Shown one piece after another: positions 45,001 to 56,754 of a stretch of DNA of 64,000 nt. A program made the translations under genes and the position numbers. Below the pieces are notes generated by a model that saw only the letters and a list, made by a program, of their open reading frames with translations, had not been told where the DNA came from and ran no database searches. Numbering within the stretch: position 1 is the first letter of the stretch; each line of letters begins with the position of its first letter. Source of the DNA: Lolium rigidum (lineage: Eukaryota; Streptophyta; Magnoliopsida; Poales; Poaceae); assembly GCF_022539505.1 (NCBI RefSeq), contig NC_061509.1, forward strand, positions 212,870,254 through 212,934,253, given 5' to 3'.

Positions 45001-48000
45001 GATCTCCCACTTGCACTAGAGTCAATAATCTAGTTTATATTTGTAAAGATATAACACCTTGGCCTTCCGGTGTTTTATCATGTTTTGCTCACGGGAGAGG
45101 TTTTAGTCAACGGATCTGACATGCTCAGAAACGTATGTATTTTGCAATTCATTTACGTCTTAACGCATCATTCATTTTCAAAATGAGTCGGCATTAAATA
45201 TGTTTGGTCTTCTGGTGGAACCTTAATTCCGCGGTCTGAAATATGTCACTAATATTGTCACACACAATATAGCTTCAAAGTTCTGACACTATCGGAACTA
45301 CACCAAGTTCTCAAAGAACTTCTTGACTTAACATCCTCAGTCATTGTCAAAACAATGACATACTCTGCCTTCGTTTGTAGAATCCGTCACAATATTTAGA
45401 ACTCATCTAAATCTAGCATAGACAACTTCTAGCTCATTGTGCTACCTTTTAAATAACACTTAGCCTAATTTGAGATTGAATTTATTTTTATATGTGATCA
45501 AACTAATATCGGTGCAACACTTTACAGTGATTTGTTTGTCATTACCCCATACAAAAACTTATATAAATATATATCCTTACTTCTTCTAAAGTACTCAAGG
45601 ATATTCTTACTGTCGTCCAATGATCATCACATGAATCATTCTAGTACATGCTCATAACACTTTAGAGCATAGGATATCTAATTTGTGTACATATTAATCA
45701 TGATCTAAAGTCACTCATGTGTTTTTACTCATTGAGTGTCAGATACACTCAAGTCTTGTTAAACCTTCACATGACAAGAATATTTTCTTAATATTTCTAT
45801 ATTGACCTACTTCAATATCCATTCTATGTACTTTGACTTAAACTTATTATGTGTTTCAATCTATCTTAATAGATCTTGACACTAAATATGTTTCAGTCCA
45901 TGTCTTTTTATTGAAGTTAATTCTCAATGAAACCTTTTAATCAAGTATATAATTACATCATTTATAACCAACTATATGTCATTTACATAAGTATTATAAA
46001 TATGTCTCAGCGCTCCCACTTAATTTCTTGCAAATGCAAGCATCTTCATCATTTCTGATGAAATCAAAAACTCTTTGACTATTTCATCCGGTGAAGATTC
46101 CAACTCCGCGATAATCACTTCATCCAATTGAAGTTTGTATACCTATCTAGTATTCCACGAACTAGCAAAACTCTTGGTTGTATCTTGTATACAACTTTAA
46201 TACACACTTCTGTTTAAGTAATGCATTTTTCCATCCTACTAGCATATCTCATAAAAGAAATATGTAGCGATTACTAGAATAATCCACATAGACTATAAGC
46301 ATTGCTACGGAAGATCTAATCTTATCGTAGTCAACTCTTTGAACTTTGTCGTAAACAACTTTTCGACAAGTCGAGCTTCTTCAAGGATATTCCATCCAAG
46401 TCCATCAATTTTATAGATCCATTTACTTTCAAAAGTATTCATCTATCATGGATTTCATGGCGCATGGCCATTTTAACGGAGTCAGGGCCCATCATAACTT
46501 ATTTGTTTGTAGTTGGTTTATCATTGTTCAAAATCAATCCTTTGTCCACAAATCATTTATTTGATCACAAAGTAAACCATACCTACAAGGTTCAATATGT
46601 ACTTCGATCTCCATGGCTAAAACACTTTGTAGTCATGGGAGCCATGATCGTCGTGGCCGCTTCCGGAACCAATTCCGATGCTGCGCTATTCTGATCATTA
46701 TGCTCAGGTTCATAAACCTTATCAAGTTCTATTGTCCTCCCACTCAAATACTTCGCTAGAAAACAATTTCTTGGAAATAAGCAAGTAACATTAACAAACA
46801 CTTTTGTCTTTTACTTCATAGTGGGAAGAATTCCCAATTCTGGGACAACAAAGACATTCATCCAGTTTTGGTTGTAAACTTATTTACTAATATCAAAATT
46901 TAAGAAAGGACTATTAGGGTTTATACCCATGCCATAACTCGTATGGTGTCATTTCAACGGATCATGATGATGCTCTATTCAGTGTAAAAGCGGTAGTCAC
47001 TAAAGAATAATCCACAAAAATATAATGGCATCAATATTTTATCTCATCATTGATCCAACAAGGTTTGGATACATCTCTCGGATACTCCATCATCACTATG
47101 ATACTCCAAGAAACCCGAGTTGTATAACAACTTCATAACTCTCTTAGATGTTCGCTAAAACTCGTAATTCAAATATTTCCACTATGATCCAATCATAGAT
47201 ATTTGACTTTTCTATAACGATGATTTCCACTCCATGCTGAAATTTATTTGAATCCATTCAAATGTTTCAAACTTCTTCCTTATCGAATATATCCACATAT
47301 ATATACTCAATTCATTATTGGAAGTTTTTATGAAGTAGAAGAATCTCCCGCACACAACTATGCCCAGTGAACCATATACATCATCATGTATGTTTCCACT
47401 AAGTTTAGTTGCCCGTTCAACTCTTGGCCTATGAACGGTATTTCAGTTATTCTCTTTTAGAAAATATTTGCAAGCGCCAAACGATTCAAAAATCGAATGA
47501 CTCCAAAAATACATTTACATGGAGTTCCTTCATTCTTTCTTCTCTAACATGACCTAAATGGCGGTTCCACAAATAAGTGGAATTCAAATCATTTGCCTTA
47601 TGGCATTTTAGCGTCAGTGTTATGTGTGTGTGTTTCACCATTAAGATTTATAATAACTTATCCATCGTACATGGAGTAACGTCATAATTTGAACAACTGA
47701 TTGTTTTTATTTGACCAGAACAAAATAACAATTTATTAAGTTCTTTATTATAAATTCTAAAGGCTAGGTAGAATGCCAACGACAAACATAATAACGTGCA
47801 TTATTACCATATTCCTTATTAGTCACTTAGGCCATCATATTCTTGTATTGCGTTATATTGTATGACATCTCATACCAACCAATCTGGTACAAATACCCAA
47901 GAATTTCATTATGTGACCAAACAAGGAATACATCCATAACATGTATATCATTTATATACACCTGAGCTAGACTTTCTAGTCTTTTCTTTCTTTCTGCCAA

Positions 48001-50014
48001 AATATCTTTTGTAGTTTCTCTTTTAGTTCTCCTCATTCTCAGAAAACACTTTACCTTCAATAACTTCTAGGTCCATTGGTTAAATACCAATAACCTTGAG
48101 GTTCTTAATTTGAAGTTGATCATCATATGACAAGTGTTCCAGATTTCACCATTAGTAACTTTTGTAATATGATGAAAAATTTCACTCATAATTTTATCCA
48201 TCATATCATGACAACTTTTCGAGACCATGTCTGTACATGCTAGGCTCGTAAAGTTTAACCTCAGTATTCGCATGTGCAAATCTTGCTTGCACCCGCTGTA
48301 TGCACACGTAGAATCTATAACACCCGATCATCACGAGATGCTTCAAAACGACGAGTCTTAGCAACGGTGCATACTAAGGACGATCACTTCAGGGATATGC
48401 GAATATTGTTGGTGCCCCAATAGTTGGAGGATTGAGACGCCCGGCGTCTTCAACCTTCGTACATTCCCATAAAACTTATGAGTTTATGTACTCTCACCAA
48501 ATTATATTTTATCACCTTGCAATAAGGTCTTAGATATCACATATATCTCATACCTCGCTTATCTCTGAAAACAAAATTTCCAGCTCCTTACTTTAATTTC
48601 AAATGAATTTGAACTTTAAATTTCATGGAGACAAGATGATTGTAGGTACTAATTGAAACCATTGTTCTTTGAATCAACAATGTGAGGTTTACTAAAAGTT
48701 TGCAACAGGATTTAATCATTTCTTGATTCTTTAACAATACGGTACCAGTCCGTAAAGTTACTTGTCAGACTTAACAGTATTTCTATCTCAATTACAAGAC
48801 TAGCGTATGGTAGAAAACGGATGCCAATTCTACAAATTAATTCAAAATACTATTCGAGACTATGTTTAAGATAATTAGTTCATGTTTTAATCTAATTACT
48901 AATGAACTCCCACTTAATACAACATCCCTCATAGTTGTTAAGTGGCACACGATCCATATCCACTACACCAAAACCGATCATCACGTGAGATGATGTAGCT
49001 TCAACGGTGAACATCAACATGTTGATCATATCATCCATATGACTCGTGTTCAACCTTTCGGTTTCCTATGTTCCGAGGCCATGTCTGTACATGCTAGGCT
49101 TGTCAAGCAAACCCAAGTATTCCGCGTGTGCAAACATGGCTTACACCCGTTGTTTGTGAACGTAGAATCTATCACATCCGATCATCACGAGATGCTTCGA
49201 AACGACGAACTTTGGCAACGGTGCATACGAGGGGAGAACACTTTATTATCTTGATATTAATGCGAGGGATCATCTTATAATGCTACCGTCGTGATCTAAG
49301 CAAAATAAGATGCATAAAGGATTAACATCACATGCAATTCATATGTGATATGATATGGCCCTTTAGTCTTTGCGCCTTCGATCTTCATCTCCAAAGCACG
49401 AACATGATCTCCATCATCAACGGGCATGATCTCCATCATCGTCGGCGTAGCGTCAAGGTCCATGGCGCCGTCTTCCTGGTTGTTCACCTTATGTAGCAAC
49501 TATTACGACTTCTTTGAAATACTACTCAACATGAAATTTAAAGACAACCATAAGGCTCCTGCTGGTTGCCACAATACAATAATGATCATCTCATACATAT
49601 TCATCATCACATCATGGCCATATCACATCACCAAACCCCGCAAAAACAAGTTAGACGTCTCTAATTTGGTTTGCATATTTTACGTGGTTTAGGGTTTTCG
49701 AGTAAGATCCAATCTACCTATGAACATGAACCACAACGGTGATACTAGTGTTGTCAATATAAAGAGTAAATTGGATCTTCACTATGGTGGGAGAGGCAGA
49801 CACCCGCAAAGCCACTTATGCAATACAAGTTGCATGTCGAACGTGGAGCAAGTCTCATGAACGCGGTCATGTAAAGTTAGCCCGGGCCGCTTCATCCCAC
49901 CATGCCGCAAGATGCAAAGTACACGAACTAAAGACAACAAAGCATCAACGCCCACAAAACAATTGTGTTCTACTCGTGCAACCAATCTATGCATAGACAC
50001 GGCTCTGATACCAC
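45001..50014 (-). pseudogene. pol: Degenerate Copia interior (gag-pol remnants)
   Basis: No long frame survives on either strand. Read on the minus strand near 46,250-46,450, ESKWIYKIDG with EEARLVEKLF resembles the CKWVYK...KARLVAKGF block of Copia reverse transcriptase. Purine-rich AAGTGGGAGATC adjoins the 3' LTR (plus-strand 45001-45012) as the polypurine tract. Near 48,222-48,400 and 49,074-49,245 a ~175-bp block of the leader region is duplicated. Confidence 0.7.
50002..50013 (-). other. Primer-binding site, initiator tRNA-Met (minus strand)
   Basis: The plus strand reads GCTCTGATACCA, the complement of TGGTATCAGAGC, one base from the LTR edge at 50015. Confidence 0.93.
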
Positions 50015-51788
50015 TGATGGGATTCGTAGCATAGAAAACAAAAAAATTTCTACCGCAAGAACGAAAACCAAGCCAAGATGCAATCTAGAAGATGGTAGCA
50101 ACGAGGGGATCATGAGACTAACCCTTGAAGATTTCCAAAGCCTACGAAATTAGATCTCGTTGTTGCAGAAGATGATCACTTGCCGCTATCAAAAGTGCGT
50201 AGAAGATCTTGACGGTGCCACAATCGGGCAGCACCTCCGTACTCGGTCACACGTTCGGTGTTGATGAAGACGTCCTTCTCCCTGTTCCAGCGGGCAGCGG
50301 AAGTAGTAGATCCTCCCCGGAATCCCGGCAGCACGACGGCGTGGTGGCGGTGGTGGTGGAGAACTCCGGCAGGGCTTCGCCTATGCGCTGCGGGAGTAGT
50401 ATGTGGAGGAGGGACGCTAGGGTTTGGGGAAAGAGAGGGGGCTGGGCGCCGGCCATGGGGGGCCCTAGGTGGTGCGGCAAAGAGTGGGCAGGCTCCTCCC
50501 TCTCCTCCTCATTATATAGGTGGAAATCCCCAAGTGTTGGTATCCAAGTCTTCGAATAAGACCCGAAACCAAAACCTTCCATAGGGACAAAACCTACCCA
50601 AGGGGGGAATCCTACTCAAGGTGGGACTCCCACCCCTTCCTTGGGGGGGTTGGCCGGCCACCATTGGGGAGTCCACCTGGGACTCCTCCCCCTTAGGGTT
50701 GGCCGGCCATGCAAGGTGGAGTCCCTCCGGGACTCCACTTTCCATGGTGATTTCTTCCGGACTTTTCTAGAACCTTCTAGAACCTTCCATAAATGCACCG
50801 GATCATTTCCAAACTTGGAAAGTGACTTCCTATATATGAATCTTATTCTCCGGACCATTCCGGAACTCCTCGTGATGTCCTGGATCCCATCTGAGACTCC
50901 GAACAAAACTTCGAACTCCATTCCATATTCCATATCTACTTAAACGACATCAAACCTTAAGTGTGTCACCCTACGGTTCGCGAACTATGCAGACATGGTT
51001 AAGACTTCTCTCCGACCAATAACGCGGGATCTGGATATCCATAATGGCTCCCACATATTCAACGATGACTTAATGATCGATTGAACCATTTACATACGAT
51101 ACTGATTCCCTTTGTCACGCGATATTTTACTTGTCCGAGGTTTGATCATCGGTATCTTTATACCTTGTTCAACCTCGTCTTCTGACAAGTACTCTTTACT
51201 CGTACCGTGATATGTCATCTCTTATGAACCATTCATATGCTTGCAAGCTAATTAGACGACATTCCACCGAGAGGGCCCAGAGTATATCTATCCGTCATCG
51301 GGATGGACAAATCCCACTGTTGATCCATATGCCTCAACTCATACTTTATGAATACCTAATCCCATCTTTATAACCACCCATTTACGCAGTGGCGTTTGAT
51401 GTAATCAAAGTATCCTTCCGGTATAAGTGATTTACATGATCTCATGGTCGAAAGGACTAGGTAACTATGTATCGAAAGCTTATAGCAAATGAACTTAATG
51501 ACGCGATCTTATGCTACGCTTAATTGGGTGTGTCCATTACATCATTCACATAATGACATAACCTTGTTATTAATAACATCCAATGTTCATGATCACGAAA
51601 CCATGATCATGTATTAATCAACAAGCTAGTTATACAAGAGGCTTACTAGGGACTCCTTGTTGTTTACATAACACACATGTATCAATGTTTCGGTTAATAC
51701 AATTATAGCATGGTATGTAAACATTTATCATAAACATGAAGATATATAATAACCACTTTATTATTGCCTCTTGGGCATATCTCCAACA
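50015..51788 (-). repeat. Copia 5' LTR (1,774 bp), plus-strand right
   Basis: The plus strand begins TGATGGGATTCGTAGC and ends ATATCTCCAACA, matching the partner LTR base for base over long stretches. Followed by TSD CTAGC. Confidence 0.95.
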
Positions 51789-51793
51789 CTAGC

Positions 51794-51800
51794 AGGCGAT
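51794..51800 (+). pseudogene. Last bases of putative exon 1, separated by the Copia insertion
   Basis: AGGCGAT follows the right-hand target duplicate and ends at a GT donor (GTGAATCTTC). The intron remnant 51,801-53,506 would be about 100 bp without the solo LTR and its duplicate. Confidence 0.4.
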
Positions 51801-51875
51801 GTGAATCTTCTTAGCCAAATTTGTGTTATTTTTGCTGATTTAGTGTAGGATTTATGGTTTCCTTAGCTTATAGGT

Positions 51876-53474
51876 TGATACGTCTCAAACGTATCTATAA
51901 TTTCTTATGTTCCATGCTAGTTATATGACAATACTCACATGTTTTATATACACTTTACATCATTTTGATGCATTTTCCGGCACTAACCTATTAACAAGAT
52001 GCCGAAGCGCCAATTCCTGTTTTCTGTTGTTTTTGGTTTCAGAAATCCTACACGGGAAATATTCTCGGAATTGGACAAAACAAAATCCCACGGTCTTATT
52101 TTCCATGGAGCCTTCCAGAAGTCCGAAGAGGAGACGAAGAGGGGCCACGAGGCAGCCACCCCACATGGCGGCGCGGTGGGGCCCCTGGCCGCGCCGGCCT
52201 ATGGGGTGGGCCCCTCGGGCGCCCCCCGACTCTACCCCTTAGCCTATATAATCTCTCCGTCGCGAAAACCCTATTACCGAGAGACACAATGCGAGAAAAG
52301 TTCCAGAGACTCCGCCGCCGCCAATCCCATCTCGGGGGATTCAGGAGATCGCCTCCGGCACCCTGCCGGAGAGGGGAATCATCACCGGAGGACTCTACAT
52401 CATCATGCCCGCCTCCGAATTGATGCGTGAGTAGTTCATCCTTGGACTATGGGTCCATAGCAGTAGCTAGATGGTTGTCATCTCCTCTTGTGCTATCATG
52501 TTTAGATCTTGTGAGCTGCCTATCATGATCAAGATCGTCTATTTGTAATGCTACATGTTGTGTTTGTTGGGATCCGATGAATATGGAATACTATGTAAAG
52601 TTGATTATTGATCTATCACATATGTGTTGTTTATGATCTTGCATGCTCTCCGTTGCTAGTAGAGGCTTTGGCCAAGTTGATACTTGTAACTCCAAGAGGG
52701 AGTATTTATGCTAGATAGTGGGTTCATGCCTCCATTGAATCTGGGACAGTGACAGAAAGTTCTAAGGTTATGGATGTGATTTTGCCACTATGGATAAAAC
52801 ATCAATGCTTTGTCTAAGGATATTTGTATTGTTTACATTACGCACAGTACTTAATGCAATTGTCTGTTGTTTGCAACTTAATACTGGAAGGGGTGCGGAT
52901 GCTAACCCGAAGGTGGACTTTTTAGGCATAGATGCATGCTGGATAGCGGTCTATGTTATTTGTCGTAATGCCCTAAGTAAAACTTATAGTAGTCATCATG
53001 ATATGTATGTGCATTGTTATGCCCTCTCTATTTGTCAATTGCCCAACTGTGATTTGTTCACCCAACATGCTATTAATCTTATTGGAGAGACACCACTAGT
53101 GAACTGTGGACCCCGGTCCTTTCTTTTACATCTGAAATACAATCTACTGCAATCTCTGTTCTCTGTTGTTCTTCGCAAACAAACATCATTCTCCACACCA
53201 TACATTTAATCCTTTGTTTACAGCAAGCCAGTGAGATTAACAACCTCACTGTTAAGTTGGGGCAAAGTATTGTGATTGTGTTGTGCAGGTTCCACGTTGG
53301 CGCCGAAATTCCTGGTGTTGCGCCACACTACACTCCTTCACCAACAACCTTCACGTGGCCTTCATCTCCTACTGGTTCGATAACCTCGGTTTCTTACTGA
53401 GGAAAAACTTGCTGCTGTACGCATCACACCTTCCTCTTGAGGTTCCCAACGGACGTGTGCTTCACGCGTTATCA
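51876..53474 (+). mobile_element. Gypsy solo LTR (1,599 bp)
   Basis: Starts TGATACGTCTCAAACGTATC, ends CACGCGTTATCA and is flanked by a perfect TAGGT duplication (51871-51875, 53475-53479). It is the same overall LTR type as Gypsy B, with matching blocks such as AATACTGGAAGGGGT, GGTGGACTTTTTAGGCATAG and CAGGTTCCACGTTGG. TATATAAT at 52245-52252 is the likely TATA box. It lies in the putative intron of the split gene. The interior was lost by LTR recombination. Confidence 0.95.
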
Positions 53475-53506
53475 TAGGTCCTATTTCTTTTTTGCATCAT
53501 CTGTAG

Positions 53507-53644
53507 TACCTTGAGGTGGACTATGCTTCTAAGACCATCACTGACCAAACATTCCGCAGGCTTGCCGACAATTTAGCAGAGCGATGCCACATCCACCAGC
53601 ATGTGTCGGAGCTGTTGCTTTCGAAGGGACGTACACATGGCAAA
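53507..53644 (+). pseudogene. Putative exon 2 of the split host gene (46 codons)
   Basis: Preceded by a T-rich tract and CATCATCTGTAG (acceptor) and followed by GTAATATGC (donor). The 138-bp exon is an exact multiple of three and fully open: it starts YLEVDYASKTITDQTF, has a helix-like RRLADNLAERCHIHQHVSEL and ends SKGRTHGK. The composition looks like a soluble globular or helical protein. No family is recognised. Later exons are not found; a SINE lies in the following putative intron. Confidence 0.5.
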
Positions 53645-53711
53645 GTAATATGCAATGCATTGGTAGTGTGATTTACTCGATTATAGTGTTCATAATATAT
53701 ACTTGTAGGCG

Positions 53712-54005
53712 AGAATAAACCTAAGGTTGGATGGTTAGGAGGATGGTTGTATCCCCAACCCACCAGAGTTCAAACCCCAGGTTTGACATTTGTGTCTCAT
53801 TGTAATATTAATTCAGTATGAGGCGACATTCCCGTCGACAACGAGACGCTTGTGGTGACTTCATCAATTTTAAGATCCAATCCGTCGGCTCAGTCTTCCG
53901 GAGGTGCTCATAGGGGTAGAGTGTGCGTGTGTGCGTTCATAAGAGCGAGTGTATGCGCGTATACGTGATCATCTGTGTTTGTACTGTGTTTCTAAAAAAG
54001 TAATT
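53712..54005 (+). mobile_element. tRNA-derived SINE (~290 bp)
   Basis: The tRNA-like head has a box A-like GGTTGGATGGTTAGGAGG and a box B-like GAGTTCAAACCCC, an internal RNA polymerase III promoter. The body contains TGCGTGTGTGCGTTCATAAG and the tail is A-rich. A 14-bp duplication TATACTTGTAGGCG flanks it (53698-53711, 54006-54019). Mobilised by LINE machinery in trans. Confidence 0.9.
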
Positions 54006-54215
54006 TATACTTGTAGGCGGTCATAAACTGTGGCTTTGTATGTCTGGTTGATCCCGAATGGCATGCAACAGTGCAACATGCACTACCTGTTTTATGGAGG
54101 CATGTATATAAATACTAACATTGATAGAACTTGACCCTAAATTAAAAATGAAATGCTGAATTGATTAATAATTTATTTGAAGAGAAGAATAAGGGGGCTA
54201 AAAAAACACTAACAT

Positions 54216-54480
54216 TTTTGGAGATGGGAAGCAGTGGATGGATGCCACTAGTAAGTGTGTATTGGAGCAGACCATGACAAAGTTGAAGGATTGGTGTGAG
54301 AAGCAAGCTAGGATTGAGTTGGAGAAAATGAAGAAGGCGATGAGAGAGTAGAAGAAGAAATGAGAAGGGAAAATAAAAAAATACTGAAGCATGAGAAGTA
54401 GAAGCTGAAATGCATGTCGTTTGATCTTATGAAAGACAATGATGTGAAGAAGGAAAAGATGAATCAAATGTGGTTCTCAC
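54216..54480 (+). pseudogene. Degenerate coiled-coil ORF
   Basis: A frame reading WMDATSKCVLEQTMTKLKDW, CEKQARIELEKMKKAMRE continues after a stop and shifts into Glu/Lys-rich text ending KCMSFDLMKDNDVKKEKM. The pattern resembles the C-terminal part of plant transposon-associated or NAM-associated proteins, but I cannot assign it. It could be a decayed transposase partner gene. Confidence 0.4.
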
Positions 54481-54740
54481 TTACGTAGAATCAAAATGAT
54501 GTGATCTTATTTTGTGGCTAAATAAACTCTAGCATTTGTCTAATTCTAGATGTAATTATCTAAGTTCTTGTATATAACTACGTAGAATCAAATGTGGTTC
54601 TCATTTACCTCTAAATTATCATTATTTCTTAAAAATAGCCAAAAAAAATTGTCATTTTGGCTAGCCGTTGCGGGCATACGCCTGCAAATAGTACTGCCAC
54701 TTGTGCCGACGCCTCAAAATGGTTCCTGCGGTGCTATTCC

Positions 54741-56102
54741 CACTAGTGGAAAATGGTGCTTTTGCACCGGTTGGTAAGGCCCATATGCACCGGATACCCA
54801 ACCGGTGAATCGGTGCAAAGCATCCGGTGCAAAAGGCTCCCCCTTTTGCACCGGTTCAGTTGCGAACCGGTGCTAAAGGGGACACCACGTGGCGGCTGTC
54901 GGCGCCTGAGCGAGAGGACCTTTAGCACCGGTTCGTAATACGAACCGGTGCTAAAGGGTCCGCCGCGGCAGGAAAATGTCCCAAATTCAAAAAAAAATAG
55001 AATTATTTTTCACTCTTTCTTTTTTTTTCTTTTTTTTCAAAATTTCTAATATTTTAGTTATTTCACAAGTTTAGTCTCTAACTACCCTTATCTCTAGTCT
55101 AATTACTTACTCGTGCTCAGACTTCCCGCTTGGTCACCCATCCTCCCACTACTCTAGCACTAGCACGCTTAACTTCCAAGGTCCTTTCCATCCCGCATCC
55201 AAGTGCTTCGCGCGCATGTATGCGATAGTTGTATCATATCAATCCTATTAACATATCGGTCGATGTCATATTTCTTTATTGTTCGAACTTCAAATAATTC
55301 TTTTAATAAACAAAAGTAATAATATAATAATAATTTGAATAAATAAACATTAACTTTATAATTTGTATTATTTTTAATTATTTTCAATTTTCTAATTTTT
55401 TTACCAAACCTAAAACCTGAAAATTTGAAAAACTTATAATTTGCTAAAATTAATACTAATCTTTATGCATGATGCAATTATTAATTTTAATTTTTAAAAC
55501 TAAAAAATATATAAAATCCTAAATTTCTAGAAAAAACTAAAATCTTCCTACTTTCATAGTTTAATTTGGAATTTTGAGAATCTAAAAATTTCCTAACCGG
55601 GTAAACCCCGGTGAATTCGGATGTAACTTTTTCCCACTCTGATTTTGATATATTATACATTTTTTCCGACGTCGTATGCAAAAGTTAATGCGGTTTTACC
55701 ATTTTTCAAAAAAAATTGTAAAAAAATTGAAATTCAAATTTGTTAATTTTCCCTAATAGTAGGTTGCGTAACATACAAGAATCTCAAAAGATTTTTATTT
55801 TTTGAATGTTCTATCATTTTCTTTTCTATTTTATAGTGTTAAAAAGGCGATCTAAGGGGGAGGTGCGTGGGGAGCAGTACACGAACCGGTGCTAAAAGTC
55901 CCGCACGAACCGGTGATAATGCCTCCTGGACGTCCAGACCGCACGAACCAGTGCTAAAAGTCCCGCACGAACCGGTGCTAATGCTCCCTGGACGTCCAGA
56001 CCGCACGAACCGGTGCTAATGACCCCTTTAGCACCGGTTCGTGCCAAATCCGGTGCAAAAGCTCTTTGGAGCAAAAAACCAAAGCCCTTGTTTCTACTAG
56101 TG
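54741..56102. mobile_element. Non-autonomous CACTA element (1,362 bp)
   Basis: Left terminus CACTAGTGGAAA and right terminus TTTCTACTAGTG are inverted repeats, with a 3-bp target duplication TCC (54738-54740, 56103-56105). Both ends carry many copies of GCACCGGTTCG and its complement, the subterminal motif of grass CACTA elements. The AT-rich interior encodes no transposase. A 35-bp palindrome lies at 54921-54955. Confidence 0.95.
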
Positions 56103-56330
56103 TCCCGATTACAGTTCTGATGGTGCCGGTTAAGATGCTCTCAGGGCACATTTTTGTGAGTGGCGCAATAGAGTAAATATCATCCAAGTAGGACAAAGAA
56201 TGGGGCTAGTCCATTCTCTCTTCCCCCCTCTCTCTCCTCTCTACGGTAACTATCAACTCCTCCATGCTTCGGGCCAAACCAAGGCCGATCAGAGATGGCT
56301 GAGGGGAGGCGCCAGACTTAGCGGTATGCA

Positions 56331-56754
56331 CATTTTTAAACAGTAGGCTCAGAGGAGCCCTACTTTGAATTAACAAAGCCATCAACCGGCCAGGGATTAC
56401 ACAAGGCCACCCACCCACAACACAACACCACACAACACACACCACAACGGCCGAACGATACAAGGGAGCACCCCGAACAGCTTACAACTCAACACTACAC
56501 GCAAGCACCGAAGGAACTTGCAAGGTGAAGACTACCACGCTCCGGCACCAAGACATCAAGAACGGAAGGCACGACGAGGCACTCGCCATGAAGCGAGGAT
56601 GGAGATTGTGGTCGAGGAAGACACCCTGGTCTGCAAGCACCAGACACCCTCCTGTTCTCACGCCGAAGAGGGTCCCTACCCTCTCGCCTAGGCTCGAAGG
56701 CGTCGAACCATCGGACATGAGATCAGCTCACCCGAGAGCTGGAGAGGAGTTGGA
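56331..56754 (-). mobile_element. 5'-truncated retroposon, minus strand, cut by Gypsy B
   Basis: On the minus strand the 3' end reads CTTTGTTAATTCAAAGTAGG, then a hairpin, then an A-rich tail TTTAAAAA, the same terminal design as the retroposon at 35,566-37,075. The body is GC-rich. Gypsy B interrupts it at 56,755 after TTGGA, the presumed target duplicate whose partner would lie beyond the window. Confidence 0.65.

Larger units (their letters stand above)
41391..51788 (-). mobile_element. Angela/BARE-like Ty1/Copia element, minus strand, non-autonomous
   Basis: LTRs at 50015-51788 (5' in element orientation) and 41391-45000 (3', interrupted by a nested solo LTR) are close to identical by eye. 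A perfect 5-bp target duplication CTAGC lies at 41386-41390 and 51789-51793. The tRNA-Met primer site lies inside the 5' LTR. The 5-kb interior has no intact frame, only faint polymerase remnants. LTRs starting TGTTGGAGATATGCCC (minus strand) match the BARE/Angela lineage as I know it. It interrupts the putative host exon at 41,254. Confidence 0.93.

Noticed and set aside
46464..46694. 76-codon plus-strand frame with hydrophobic segments
   Set aside because: It is antisense to the decayed Copia interior, where faint polymerase remnants read on the other strand.
53720..53800. Possible tRNA gene
   Set aside because: Box A and box B are present, but the sequence continues into a SINE body with A-tail and target duplication.
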